Assembly (NCBI GenBank): GCA_949752735.1
Contig: OX457039.1
Location: 27,086,420 to 27,150,419, forward strand
Direction of reading: 5' to 3'
Source: Lumbricus terrestris
Taxonomy: Eukaryota; Annelida; Clitellata; Crassiclitellata; Lumbricidae
Length of the DNA: 64,000 nucleotides
The notes under the pieces are model-generated. The model was given only the letters and a program-made list of their open reading frames with translations. It ran no database searches and was not told the DNA's origin. Both the position numbers and the translations under genes were made by a program. Every line of letters starts with the position of its first letter. Positions within the stretch are counted from its first letter, which is position 1. Below are positions 1-11,532 of this stretch, piece after piece.

Positions 1-1286
1 AAATTTAACATGGTGTTTGTTTCTGTAATAAATAATTTAGATTTAAATTTCATTTATTCGAATAACAGAATAAAGGATGACCTTTCTCTCTCATTTCTCA
101 ATCTAGTTGTTTTTTGGCATAGAAGTCAAGGATTGGGGATTCCTTAAATGTATCAGCCGAATCCCAAACACGGGTATCCAGTGTGTGTTCGCATGGTATG
201 ACTTCAAAAAGTAGCATGTGCAGTTGTGCACACCTCATTGTACCATCATTTTCCTTCCGTAATAAATTTTCATTGTGCACTGATGAGTTCAATTTATAAG
301 TAGTATTTGTCTCTGAATAGTTTTGAAGAGTTTTGGTTGGTACTGAGTAAAATATTTTGAATCAATTAATCTCCTAAATTTAACTTCGATTAAATTTGGT
401 TAATTCTGTATCTGTTGCATGCATGAAAAACTATTAGAAATGTAGTCATTGAGTCAGTTGTTGCTTCTTCCTATAAAAGAACTTTAATCTTTCCAATTAC
501 TGAAGGTAACTGAAGTGATGTACTTGGACCATGGTAAGCAGACTCTTTATTGCAATGAAGACAATTAATGTTGTCACCATCTTCAACATTTTCATCAACG
601 TCTGCCTTAACTCTTTCGCAGCCAACTTGTTTTTCATAAATATAACCATAATTTGTTCATATGAAGAAAATCTATTAAAATTGGTTGCTATATTAATATA
701 TCATACATCATTTTGTTCGTCTTTTATCCCTTAACAATATTCTGCCTTGAAATAGCTGAACAATCAACGTGTTTACCTTAAAATTTATAAATAAATGAAA
801 TATTTCATAAAAAAAAAAAAATTTATAGCATTGGAAATTCATTAAAAAATTTGCAAACAATGTACAATGTATACAAACACTGCAAAATGTAGCTACTTGT
901 ATGACAACTATGTACAAACCAATGAAGGGCCAAAAATTATTGAATTTAGTCAAAAAGTGATCTTATATCACTTTCGCTTGAAGATATCGACATGGGCGTT
1001 TACAATGGTAAGTTCGATATGGTCGCCGCATTTCAATCCCAAAATCCCATCAAGTCCCGACCAACGTAGTTTACTTATTTGGAGAGCCTTTATAAAACTC
1101 ATTGGATGTAATTTTTTATGTTCTGAACTTTGCTGAAGAATAAAAGAAGTTACCTACTAGGGAGTTATAAAATGGGCTAATGTTGGGTTTGTTATTCTCG
1201 ATCATTCATGCGATCGGCGTGGCCATTAGGCCATTACCAATCGGTCATCGATCGTCTTCAAATATCGAAATCTCCGCATCATCAAA
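1..1286. other. 5' flank, no clear gene
   Basis: AT-rich sequence with no ORF I can support apart from a weak minus-strand exon candidate at 98-292. It could be an upstream cadherin intron or intergenic DNA. Nothing else recognisable was seen. Confidence 0.4.
98..292 (-). CDS. possible terminal exon of a minus-strand gene
   Basis: An open minus-strand frame of 64 codons ends in a stop at 98-100. A minus-strand AATAAA (TTTATT on the plus strand, about 53-58) lies some 40 bases beyond the stop, as expected for a last exon. The peptide has mixed composition (for example DTRVWDSADTFKESPILDFY) and is not repeat-derived. I recognise no family, and the upstream splice acceptor is not convincing, so it may be chance. 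Confidence 0.2.
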   Translation of the reverse strand: MNSSVHNENLLRKENDGTMRCAQLHMLLFEVIPCEHTLDTRVWDSADTFKESPILDFYAKKQLD

Positions 1287-1296
1287 CACGTTTTTT

Positions 1297-2010
1297 GGTT
1301 CCATGACAATTCTGCGACAGACAATTCGGCGACAGACAATTCGGCGACTGACAATTCGGTGACAGACAGTTTGGCGACAGACAATTCGGCGCCCAGACAA
1401 TTCGGCGCCAGCATGTAAATTTATTAAAATCTTTAACGCCATAAAGACAGCGTAACTGGAAGCTGGATTAAAGAAAATATTCTTGCTTAAATGGAAGCTG
1501 GATTGAAGAAAATAGTCTTTCTTAACTGGAAGCTGGATTGAAGAAAATATTCTTGCCTAAATGGAAGCTGGATTGAAGAAAATAGTCTTGCTTAACTGGA
1601 AGCTGGATTGAAGAAAATACTCTTGCTTAAATGGAAGTTGGAGTGAAGAAAAAATTCTTGCTTAACTGGAAGCTGGATTGAAGAAAATATTCTTGCTTAA
1701 CTGGAAGCTGGATTGAAGAAAATATTCTTGCTTAAATGGAAGCTGGATTGAAGAAAATAGTCTTGCTTAACTGGAAGCTGGATTGAAGAAATTATTCTTG
1801 CTTAAATGGAAGCTGGAGTGAAGAAAAATTCTTGCTTAAATGGAAGATGGATTGAAGAAAAGATTCCGTTTGATGTTCGTCATAAAACGACGCGCGAACG
1901 GCGCCGAATTGTCTGGCGCCGAATTGTCTGTCGCCAAACTGTCTGTCGCCGAATTGTCAGTCGCCGAATTGTCTGTCGCCGAATTGTCTGTTGCCGAATT
2001 GTCTTGTCAC
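1297..2010. mobile_element. small foldback element with tandem-repeat arms
   Basis: Inverted arms at about 1305-1410 and 1900-2008 consist of a tandem unit resembling GGCGACAGACAATTC, in the same order of variants when one arm is reverse-complemented. The core between them is a 35-bp tandem array. The 10-base direct repeat CACGTTTTTT flanks it at 1287-1296 and 2011-2020 and is a candidate target-site duplication. There is no transposase, so it is non-autonomous. Arms made of short tandem repeats and a 9-10 bp duplication are typical of foldback or MULE-like elements. That assignment is inference. Confidence 0.65.
1455..1865. repeat. 35-bp tandem array inside foldback element
   Basis: About 12 copies of a unit of roughly 35 bp, core GGAAGCTGGATTGAAGAAAA followed by TATTCTTGCTTAA. 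The GGAAGCTGGATTGA core recurs in reverse complement in the array at 13560-14035. Confidence 0.9.
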
Positions 2011-2020
2011 CACGTTTTTT

Positions 2021-2720
2021 ACAAATATCTTACGACATTTGTCAAACGATATAATTTATTTGTTTGAACTTGGATGATCAATGACATAATTACAGAGACT
2101 TGGCCAACGACGTACATGCGGTCGTGGCAATACACATTATAGGCTTGGATGCAAATGTTTACACAATTTAGGTCCATAATTTTTCCTTTTTAAATTCGTC
2201 AAACTCATTGGAAAAACCCGTTCTTAGTATTTTCGGAAACCTCGATATTTCCTCTAATGAAAATATATAAATAAAGCGCTAAATATTCATAAGTATATGC
2301 CATACGGACGCGTTTTTGTTGTGCGGTCGAAAACGACCGCATTGGCTGCGGAAGAGTTAAATGAAAACAAGATTGCTAAATTTAAAATCAAACTTTTCAC
2401 AACATAATTTTTTCCATATTGTTTAATCCAGAAAGAACAGACTTGTATCATGAAATAAGTTTTAAAAAATCGATCGAAACTGAAATTTATTAAAACCAAG
2501 ACTTTTAACAATTAGTCGATTGATTGATTGTTAAAATTCACCCAAGAGCAAAACAATGTAGAACTTGTCACTGTTTAATTTCTTTTGCTTTTGGTTATTT
2601 TGGTTCGCATTCTCATTGTGTGTCCTGAAAGCTTCTTCCGTACTTTAAAACATGAACTCAACTAATCAATACAGGGTTGTGTGATTGTTTTTAGTATTTT
2701 AGAAAATTTCAGAATATATA
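2021..2720. other. non-coding, nothing recognised
   Basis: AT-rich stretch between two transposons. Open frames are short and lack any family resemblance. Confidence 0.5.
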
Positions 2721-3982
2721 TAGGGTGACACGAAAGTTCGTTCACCGTTTTCAAAATGCATTATCTCAGCAACGGCTTCATATTTCTTTACAATATTTTG
2801 TCAGTGTATACGTCAGTCAAATGAAAGATACTGGTACAAATTTGATTATGATCCGGTCCGTTTTCGCCATTATTTATAAGAAAATGTAAAGACGACCAGT
2901 TTTTGCGGGAAAAACTGCGTTCATCAAATTTACACAGTAAAGAAAATGTGTATATATACGCCTAGCCTCGTATACAAGCGTGACAAGACACTGTTGTTAC
3001 CTATATAGGACATACATGTACACAGTATGCCGTAGGATATTAGCGTATAGTATTTCCTTTCTTCTTAATGAAAGCACTGACTCTATCCGGCATAGGAAGA
3101 GTAAGTTCCGCCTGCTCCACAGATGAAGTTTAGTCTGTCGGTGATGGTTTGGGGTGGGATGACTGCCAGGGACTGCCAGGGGTTTCACTAAACTTCAATT
3201 TGTGCCAAATGGTATCAGACTTAACTCGCAGTACTACGTACATCACCAACATTCTCGAGCAGATCGTGAAGCCAGCGTTCAAGAGAGAAAATAGACTATG
3301 ACAACGGCAGAGTCACGCAACGAAAGTTATTTGTTGACAATGACCTAGGAGTATTTCAGCAGGGTGACGAACGCTGTCATGTATACGTACAACAGCTGTG
3401 ACAACAAAGTGGCTATAGACGACAACCTCCCGTCACCCATAAAGCCGAAGGATTGGCCACCCAACTCTCCGGACCTCTCTCCTATTGAGAACTTGTGGAG
3501 TATTTGATCTCTCAGCGTTTATAAACATCCTGCAGAACCAAAGAACGCTGATCAGCTGAAGCGTCGCCTCCAAAGAGCGTGGAGATCGATAACAGTTGGG
3601 ACACTTCAGAGGCTGATCCAGTCATGCCGGATAGAGTCAGTGCTGTTATTAAGCAGAAAGGAGACGCTGTACGCTAATAGCCTACGTCTGTGTATGTCCT
3701 ATATAGGTAACAACAGTGTCTTGTCACGCTTGTATACGAGGCTAGGCGTATACACATTTTCTTTATTGTGCAAATTTGATGAACGCAGTTTTTTCCGCAA
3801 AAACTGGTCGTCTTTACATTTTCTTATAAATAATGGCGAAAACGGACCGAATCATAATCAAATTTGTACCAGTGTCTTTCATTTGACTAATGTATATACT
3901 GACAAAATATTATAAAGAAATATGAAACCTCTACTGAGATAGCGCATTTTGAAAACGGTGAACGAACTTTCGTGTCACCCTA
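2721..3982 (+). mobile_element. degenerate Tc1-like transposon with very long inverted arms
   Basis: It begins TAGGGTGACACG and ends with the reverse complement, flanked by TA (2719-2720 and 3983-3984). The inverted arms run about 360-375 bp (2721-3097 and 3624-3982). Between them are transposase remnants: SVMVWGGMTA near 3140-3170 and DWPPNSPDLSPIENLWS near 3450-3505, the Tc1 signature around the second catalytic aspartate. Frameshifts and stops break the frame. Both arms contain the transposase C-terminal motif MPDRVSA..K.KG, in opposite orientations, so the left arm looks like an inverted copy of the right end. Confidence 0.88.
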
Positions 3983-4077
3983 TACTTATTTAATTCGTTA
4001 CAATTTCGGCATTTAATCATGATAGCTATATCTAAAATATTTACGATTGTGATCATGTGTGTTTTCTTCTGCTGCAG

Positions 4078-4291
4078 TATCTACAGTGTTCAAGCCGAAT
4101 CGTTCCAGAACCTTCCACTTACTTACTCTTTTGATACGAGTGATGACCAGGCAAGGAGTACATTTAGAATTGACTCGTCTACAGGAGACATTACCTTGCC
4201 GAATCGTTTAACCTACCTTTCATCGCCACATCAGTTCAATTTCAATGTAACAGTTAAGGAATCCTACAGTGAATACTCGACAACCACTACG
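4078..4291 (+). CDS. cadherin exon 1 (first visible EC repeat)
   Basis: Acceptor TTCTGCTGCAG precedes 4078 and donor GTATGT follows 4291. It encodes IYSVQAES...LTYSF...FRIDSSTGDITL...FNFNVTVKES, the body of an EC repeat (the hYTVxA-D, YSF, FxID-TGxI pattern). It ends in phase 0. An in-frame ATG at 4019 would give a signal-peptide-like start instead. I prefer an internal exon because IYSVQAES itself fits the repeat pattern. Confidence 0.85.
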
Positions 4292-4420
4292 GTATGTGCT
4301 AAGCAATGATACCTGCTGATCTCTGTCTAATATTTTAAATTAAGTTTTCAACTTCAAACGAGATTTGTGTCCTTTTTGGTAAATTTCTTAAGGAAAACAG
4401 AAGTACGTAGTAAGCACGGT

Positions 4421-4620
4421 GGGGTAGAGGTATGTTTGGTGCCTTGGAGCCGGAAGGTTGCGGGGTCAAATCTACCTCACACCGCAAGAAAGGGACCATG
4501 AGCAAGTTTATCACTCAGCAATTGCTCATGCACTTTGGTGTGAAACTCCGATTCAGTGTCCGTGCTGTAGTCGGAAGCGCTTCTGAGTAGAAATCTTTAA
4601 AGGGCGCTATATCAAGGGCT
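4421..4620 (+). repeat. tRNA-derived SINE
   Basis: The head reads like a tRNA: an A-box-like TGGGGTAGAGG and a B-box-like GGTTGCGGGGTCAAATC about 35 bases later. The tail, ending GGGCGCTATATCAAGG, is shared with a truncated copy near 46570-46640 (CGCCTCTGAGTAGG...GGCGCTATATAAA). It lies in cadherin intron 1. Confidence 0.65.
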
Positions 4621-5084
4621 CACACATACATGCATACTTATGTGCATACAAACATAAAGACTTAAGATCATTTTTTAAAATTATGTCTTTGTTTGTATTT
4701 GGCAACATCGGTCTTGATGTTGAAGTGATTAGATAGAATTTGTGTGAAGTGTGATGATGAAGTAATGTGAAGCATCAGTTATTAAGTATATTTAATTTAT
4801 TTTTTTCATTACATCAGTAATTTTTGATGCATTTAAAGATGATTAGAAGTGCTTGTAAATAATGCATTTAGGATATTTGCTGTACAGTTCATGTTGAATT
4901 GATTATAATCTGAATAAATATGAATGTAAGATGATAAATTCACTGTATATTGCACAAAGTTTTGTTTCCTCATAGACAAATATTGTTTTATATCGACTTA
5001 AGAATTTTTGTACCTTATGTACGGTAGTCCTTGGAAGTTTGATGACAGCCGTTCTGATGGATTTTGAATGTTGTTGTAGCTTAC

Positions 5085-5158
5085 CATTAATCTTCTATCC
5101 GTTAATCATCTCCGGCATTTCTTGTGAGCTACTACGTTGAATGTTGTTGTTGTTGTAG
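5085..5158 (+). pseudogene. broken tandem duplicate of the start of exon 2
   Basis: The sequence from about 5085 repeats the acceptor and first roughly 65 bases of exon 2 (TTGTAGCTTACCATTAATCT versus TTGTAGCTCACCATTAATCT). It has base changes and a one-base indel that shift the frame to TGA at the TTGTGA site. It lies immediately upstream of the functional copy. Confidence 0.75.
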
Positions 5159-5267
5159 CTCACCATTAATCTTCTATCCATTAATCATCCTCCATTATTT
5201 CTTGTGAGCTACTACGTTAAAAATGATTTTCCTGAAGATGCTGCTGTCGATACGTCAGTCTTAGAAG
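5159..5267 (+). CDS. cadherin exon 2 (EC linker and next repeat start)
   Basis: Acceptor TTGTTGTAG before 5159, donor GTAATT after 5267. It reads LTINLLSINHPPLFLVSYYV then NDFPEDAAVDTSVLE: the end of one repeat, a degenerate linker (SINHPPLF in place of DxNDNPPxF), and the start of the next. It enters in phase 0 and ends with one base, which joins exon 3 to give V-LAYDND, so the frame supports this short exon. Confidence 0.85.
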
Positions 5268-5469
5268 GTAATTCATTTGCATCGACATAGTGTAACTGGT
5301 GCGAATTCTGTGGATCAATTAGGAATCTGTCTATTGTAGACAGATTAAAATGGCATCTATTGCATATTTTATGGTATTTCACTCACTCACTCACTCAAGA
5401 CTTTTTCCTCAAATCAGTAGTTTTCTCACTACAGTCATTTAGATATATTTAGTTAGCCTTAGTCTGAGT

Positions 5470-6000
5470 CCTTCTCGTGCAGAGCTGCACATCAGGCAAC
5501 GCAGTTTCTCCATTTCTCTCTGTCCATCGCCAGCTCAACAAAGTCATTCCACATCATCTGCAGACATCAGAAATTTTCCCCAGCCCAAAGTCTCCATCCA
5601 GTTTTTCCTTCATCCAGTTTTTCCTGGGTCTCCTTCTTTCGCATCTTCCTTTCCAGTACCCAGATCGTTGCTTGTTTGGCTCTTCTGTCTTGATCCATTC
5701 TTATCTCATGTCCCATTAACTTTAGTCACCACTTCCTGATGCTATCCTTCAGTTTCTCCTGTCCTGTCCTTTCTCTAATGTTTTTATTTGTTATCTTATC
5801 TCTCCATGAGATGTGTAATATTCATCTCAGCCATCTATGATGTGCCGTCTCTAGTCATCTCACATTCGCCATCAGCCACATATCTGCTCCATACGAAAGT
5901 GTGCTCAGCACTATGGCTTCGTATAGTTGGGTCTTAAGCTTTACACTGCATCCATTGCTCTACCATATCTTTTCCAGCCTTCCAAAGGCCACATTTGCAT
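5470..6000 (-). mobile_element. LINE fragment, reverse-transcriptase ORF C-terminus
   Basis: Read on the minus strand, the region gives LYEAIVLSTLSYGADMW, then AHHRWLR, ILHISWRDKITN, RERTGQEKLKDSI and WLKLMGHEIRM-like segments. This is the typical C-terminus of LINE pol proteins, interrupted by several stops. It is an old 5'-truncated copy in cadherin intron 2, ending just before the exon 3 acceptor. Confidence 0.75.
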
Positions 6001-6033
6001 ATTTAGCTGCATTATGTATATTTTGTGTTTCAG

Positions 6034-6148
6034 TTCTTGCCTATGATAATGACCCTGGAGCATTCGGTCAGTTAACATTCAGTACGACTGACGACCACTT
6101 CAAGGTTAAGAAGACTTCAGATTCAGTTGCAATGATCCAAGTGGCAAA
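6034..6148 (+). CDS. cadherin exon 3
   Basis: Acceptor TTTTGTGTTTCAG, donor GTAAGT. It encodes VLAYDNDPGAFGQLTFS...HFKVKKTSDSVAMIQVAK, the D-D-G...LTFS...FKV segment of an EC repeat. It enters in phase 1 and leaves in phase 2, matching both neighbours. Confidence 0.93.
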
Positions 6149-6599
6149 GTAAGTGGTAGGCTTGGATCAGTTTCAACTGTGTAATCTTGACCAATATTTG
6201 GGCATTAAATTTTGTGAATATTTTGAGAAGCAAAATATTTTTTATTTCCAAGCTAACAATTACAGAAAGGTCTATGTCTAATATTCATGGTACATTAAAA
6301 ATTGATGAACAAGTTCTTAAAGTCATAGAACTGTCAGTAGTCAATACAAATGCCATAAGATTTAAGATGTAAAGGTAGTTTTTAAGATTATTTATATGCT
6401 GAGACGACCAGTATTTTAATTGCTGCTGTTTGGTCTGGGGCGGTTCCTTGCTTTCATTATGTGATGTCAGATAAACTAGTTTAAATACGTTCTACTTGTT
6501 AGTAATCATCATTTCAATAACTGCTGTAATATTTTAATCTTTCTCATGTTTAGGATACATGGCTCTTGTTTGCTTTTTCTGATGTATATATACTATATA

Positions 6600-6845
6600 T
6601 GCATGTATATGCATGATATACTATGTATGCATGTATACTAGTTAAGATTTTTTTGTGTTATTCATTTCAATTTCGGCCGTATTTCTCATCTGTTTCTTCC
6701 AACGCTCTCAGGTGGCCCTGGCTAGCGGGACCTTCGGCCCCTTTTGGGTCTCCTGGGTATGCCAACATGTTTGCCATAGTCTGTTATAACTACGAAATGT
6801 TACGAATATTATTGGTTGCCGAATAAAATGTTATGTTATGTTATG
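6600..6845 (+). repeat. LINE 3' end with ATGTT tail
   Basis: The text TGGCTAGCGGGACCTTCGGCCCC and what follows resembles the 3' UTR of the LINE at 16507-18890 (TGCTTAGCGGGACTTGTCCC). It ends in repeated ATGTT. It is a 5'-truncated relative in cadherin intron 3. Confidence 0.55.
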
Positions 6846-7043
6846 TCACTGATAGTTTCATTTGTGTTTTTTCTGAGAAGCTCTAAGAGGCGCCATAAAA
6901 GCTATTTAGAATCTTATTCACCTATATACTTTTAAAATAAAATTTTCTTTTTTGAAATGTTTCATGGATTTTATAGTATAAATAAAAACATATCCGACGC
7001 TTGTGTTTAAACGGCTCATGATGAGTTATTTCTTCGTTTTCAG

Positions 7044-7137
7044 GAAACTAGATTACGACGGAATAGAGGACCACAGATACGAGTTCGATGTTGTGGCAAC
7101 CGATGGTGGCAATTTGAATGGATCTGCCACTGTCCAG
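7044..7137 (+). CDS. cadherin exon 4
   Basis: Acceptor TCGTTTTCAG, donor GTGAAA. It encodes KLDYDGIEDHRYEFDVVATD then GGNLNGSATVQ, the LDyE and V-AtDgG motifs that close an EC repeat. Phase 2 in, phase 0 out. Confidence 0.93.
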
Positions 7138-7631
7138 GTGAAAACAGTTCTTATCACAATTATTAATTCTTCTATTGGATGTTCAGAACTCTTTTAAAAC
7201 TTTATTGTATATTGTATTTTAAAATCGATGTTTATCTGGAAACGTCACTTGTTAATTTTTATGACACCTTGTTGTTGTTGCACTTGTGATCTTAATTTAA
7301 ACAAGCTGCTGTTGAGAATTTTAGTTATTTGTGAATATGTTAAAAATCTGAGTTATTTATTTACAGACCATACTAACTATAACTTTTGATTGTACAAGTG
7401 TGAAACTTTCCGTGTAGAATTGTTCTGTTGTTTAGTTCATGAGACGTAAAGTGATTACCTAACAATAAGACATTGCTTGAAATATGGACTTTGTCTAACT
7501 AGCCTTAAGAATAAGGACGTGTTTCTGAGTGCTAATAATAGTTTTTATAGGCAAATAACTTGTTGTAGCAAGTTATGATAATCAAGCCAATGTAACCTTT
7601 TTGCCTTTTTTCATTTTTGCTATATGAACAG
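7138..7631. other. cadherin intron 4, nothing seen
   Basis: AT-rich intron with no repeat, exon or element that I can identify. Confidence 0.6.
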
Positions 7632-7788
7632 GTATGGATGCAAAATATGGACGACGAGGCACCAGTGTTTGAGCCAGACAATCAAATGGTGATTGTTAAA
7701 GAAGGTGCAAAAGCAGGACTTCAATTGTTCTACATTCAGGCCTATGATCCAGATGGAGACAACATTAGCTTTGCACTAAATAACCCAA
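7632..7788 (+). CDS. cadherin exon 5
   Basis: Acceptor ATATGAACAG, donor GTAATC. It encodes VWMQNMDDEAPVFEPDNQMV then VKEGAKAGLQLFYIQAYDPD and GDNISFALNNP. The linker is NMDDEAPVF rather than DxNDNxPxF. Phase 0 in, phase 1 out (A+GT gives Ser). Confidence 0.93.
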
Positions 7789-8529
7789 GTAATCACATTC
7801 TCTCTCTGCTTGAATAAAAGAAGGTGAATGCAATACTAAGGAATTTAGAAATATCTATCAATCTATCGGTCATGCAGAAGTTTTTTATGTGCAGTTCTAC
7901 ATAAACAGGTTGATCTAAATGAATTTGTGCAGCAGTATTTTGCAGTTAAAAATAGTTTAAAAATTTTTCATTGTTGTTCGATTTGGAATAATTGATTGTG
8001 AAGGATGGGAAGGGGTAGAATGGTGTTGTGCAGTTCCAGATATTCCTTTAAAAATGCCCTGAAGTCAGGTCAGATGGGTTTCCTGAGAGTTGTCAATTGG
8101 TAGTCCAAGTCTTGTCAGCAGATGGAGGAGACAGGTTTCATTAGAGTTGGGAAAGATTGGAAGATGGGGATCAGATACTTGTCATCATGGTAGGAATTCT
8201 AACATTGGTGATTGTATGGTCTGAGGGTCGATAGATCGAGGAACATATGAGAGAGATTCTTCTTTAGAAGATTTTGGTGAATTCAAGGCTGAAGAAGATG
8301 GAATTGCAGTATTCAAGCTTGCAATTGAAAGTGGAGCTTGACATAGTGCAAGAGATGTGGGTCATGCAGAGATTGAACATAGAGAAATATCAGAGGTGAA
8401 CGTGTGGCAGCAGGAGTGCTTCTTGGTCAGCCTGACCAAGCCTGCATCATGCCTGACATTGCTTACAAATGACAACCGTCAAACTCTGAATCTTTGCAAT
8501 TGATGACAGGGATTTGATTGTTCTCTCAG
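7789..8529. other. cadherin intron 5, unclassified
   Basis: Contains a purine-rich stretch (about 8000-8450) that looks like decayed repeat DNA on composition. No family was identified. Confidence 0.4.
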
Positions 8530-8822
8530 GTGCAGATGTCAACGCTATGTTTGCATTGGATTCGAATACCGGACTGTTGACTCTTAAGCGTGACATCGCA
8601 ACTGGAGTGGCCGACCCTGTGTTGTTCTACAATCTGAGCGTCACTATAACGGAGGTTGGGTCATGTTGTCCTCGACAATCTCCAGGACAGACTCCTCGTA
8701 GGACAACAGGCGCTGTTGGAGTTAGGATTAATCGCGTCAACACACAGCCGATCTTCCCTGAATGTCGAAACTATCAGCCATTCGTGGCAGAATTGGCACC
8801 CGCCAACACTGTTGTACAGAAG
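8530..8822 (+). CDS. cadherin exon 6
   Basis: Acceptor GTTCTCTCAG, donor GTACAG. It encodes NAMFALDSNTGLLTLKRDI, then FYNLSVTITEVGSCCPRQSP and VGVRINRVNTQPIFPECRNY. An extra loop with a CC pair sits where most repeats have the AtDxG motif, and the linker is NRVNTQPIF. Ends in phase 0. Confidence 0.93.
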
Positions 8823-9787
8823 GTACAGGCTTTTCGTTTACATGTTTCATTTTTGTTTAGATTTAGTCAGTTAATAATAAATTTACTTTTGATACAGGTT
8901 TCCTAGGTGACTGTGGTGTGGCATCGGATAATGTGAGTAGAATCTGTAGTAGATTAGTGCAATATTTGCGATTTTTACAGCTTATTATTAGCAGCATTTC
9001 ACTATTCACCTGATTGTGATTCATTGGCAGTTCTATTCAGCTGAATGTAAATTGTAGGTGACAACACAAGTGAAAGCATTAACAATTGTTGAACAAAACT
9101 CATTTTCATGTTGTTGAGCTTCCTATGTTTTGTCTTCGATTCTGAATTTCTTTATGTAACATTACAGAAGAATTCAACTTTATTACTGAAAGTGAAGCAA
9201 GTTTGCTTGCATAAAAAATTGATTTAATTGAATTTTACACTGGAGAATGGAAATACATTGCATTTGGAGTGCACGACCTTATGTTCTTCAGCATGTTTAT
9301 ATTTATCATTTATTTGAATGATTAATTGTATAATGACCATGATTTTATATGTGAAATTATTACCTTGCACATATCACAAAATGTAAATGGCTTTGTTTGG
9401 GTCATCCTTATTGTAAAATATTGCCAATCTAAACTTTGTTGATTGTCAATTTTCAGAGCACTAAATACACGTAAATGTAAATGTTGCATTGATCAAAAGA
9501 ATTGACGACGTTAAGGTTTTATTATCTCACATCTATGAACTAAAAGTAAAAAGGAGTTCAAATCGTGAAGAAAACTAAGATTAATTTCACATAAAATGTT
9601 TATCGGATAATTATTTGATAGTTTTTATGTGGCACTTTTACTATTTCATTTTGAGTTTAATTACATATATGACTAAATTCAGAACAATATTTTGTGCGAA
9701 TAAAAAGAAATATTCGGTATGGCTCTAAAATGTGCGTGCCTTTTTACCTGCATTAATCATTCAACTGACTTGTTTCGGGGTTTTCAG
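8823..9787. other. cadherin intron 6, nothing seen
   Basis: AT-rich. No coding motif, inverted repeat or tandem array noticed. Confidence 0.55.
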
Positions 9788-10309
9788 ATGTTAGCATTCG
9801 ATGCAGACAATGGACCAAGCAATGTCCTCAAATTTTCTAATTTTAAAGATGGAACCCAAGAATACTTCGGCGTACGCACTGATCCGAATAATCCCATGAT
9901 AGCAGAGGTGTACACGAATGGAATGTTTAATCGAGAGCGTGCATCAACACAAGGGGCTCTGAGGTTCAATGATACGTGGAAAGTTCCTTTTACAGTCAAA
10001 GTTGAAGACAATGGAAGTCCTCCACTGTCCACAAACTGCATCATGCTCGTGACGATCAAAGACGTAAATGACAATCCACCAGTGTTTGACTACTCATCAA
10101 CGTTGGACTCTGACACTGCGTATCAGACAAACGTGTTGTCTGATTCACCTCGTGGAACAAGAGTAGTCAGAGTTTTTGCCACAGACACTGATTTTGGAGA
10201 TAACGCACAGATCAGCTACTCCTTCGGTCAGAATTCCGATGCATCATGCACGTCGAATTTTGCGATTGATGCAAATTCTGGATGGATTACATTGTCAGGA
10301 AGTCCACAG
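9788..10309 (+). CDS. cadherin exon 7 (one and a half EC repeats)
   Basis: Acceptor GGGGTTTTCAG, donor GTGAGT. At 522 bp it is the longest internal exon. It encodes MLAFDADNGPSNVLKFSNF, VPFTVKVEDNGSPPLS, a canonical linker DVNDNPPVFDYSS, then VVRVFATDTDFGDNAQISYS and FAIDANSGWITLS. Phase 0 at both ends. Confidence 0.96.
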
Positions 10310-11532
10310 GTGAGTTGTTCAATGAATAAAAATGGATTTTATGTGCATGATATTTCATGGCTCAGAGACTTTGTGCTTTTTTGGGGAACTTATTTGTTTT
10401 ACTTACATAGAAACTCTCAACACACGATTTTTTACGTACCATTTTGCTCAAATGCAATCATAATCGTAATGGTGGCATTATCCATGCTATTTCATATTGA
10501 CTGTAGAACTTGCTCTTGCAGTAGCTAGTGTCATAGTACCCTCTTTCGTATCAACTTGCCATAGAACTATTCTCAGTTATAAATGAATGTTGACAGCAAC
10601 TGAGTGATTGAAGCACAGTTTTGTTTCTTAATTTATGGATTGCATGATGATGCGAAGTCCTTCAAGATGAGCAATTAACGTGAAAGTCTACGAAGCATAA
10701 ATTATTTTTATTTTTCATATCTGAAGTTCTGTGCTGCTGCAATGATGCAAGATCCTACTCATATCCAACATTTTCATTACATTTTCATTGCATTTTCAAG
10801 ATACTACTCATATTTAACATTTTTATCACAATTACATTACATTTTCATTACATTTTCAAGATACTATTCATATCCAACATTTTCATTACATTTTCATTAC
10901 ATTTTCAAGATTCTACTCATATCCAACATTTTCATTACATTTACATTACATTTTCAAGATTCTACTCATCCAACATTTTCATTACATTTTCATTACATTT
11001 TCAAGATACTACTCATATCCAACATTTTAATTTAGCTGATAATAACATTTGCCACTTGCTGGGCTCTTGATCATGCCAAAAATCAGTGAGGCAGATATAG
11101 TCAGGTTCACTTTTAATCACAACCCACAGGCCAGGCAGACAATATATGCTAGAAACGTATTGTTGGAACAGAAGTGATAATACAGATGAAGAGTGGAGAA
11201 ATGCATTTTGGAATGTATATGTATGTGATGAATTATAAGAGTATTTTATTTGAAGACTTTGCGTCATGTAGATTGATGACAGTAAAATTATATTAGAACA
11301 GTTTTTACTAGTCCAGTGTGATATGATATAATTTATTATGGGATGACTGTCAAAAGGTTGGAACTTTTCTATATTTTTTCTATTGTACAGAATGTTCAAT
11401 AAATACATTGGGATCTTTTGTAATAACATTTGTGAGTAACATAACGTTATATAATAATATAATATAATTTTAAAGGTGATGGTATTTGTTCCAAACAGTT
11501 GCAACAATCAAAGTCTACTTTTCTCTTTTCAG
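10310..11532. other. cadherin intron 7
   Basis: Unique AT-rich DNA apart from the tandem array at 10745-11030. Confidence 0.5.
10745..11030. repeat. tandem array, about 46-bp unit
   Basis: Six or so imperfect copies of a unit built from CATATCCAACATTTTCATTA plus further CATTTTCATTACATTTTCAAGAT blocks. The open frames across it are a by-product of the repeat. Confidence 0.85.

Noticed and set aside
1226..2067. ORFs with LSVAELSVAELS or RRIVCRRIV repeats
   Set aside because: Translations of the GACAGACAATTCGGC arm repeats.
3640..3915. 91-codon plus-strand ORF
   Set aside because: Lies in the right inverted arm of the Tc1 element; only its first residues overlap the transposase end, and in the wrong frame.
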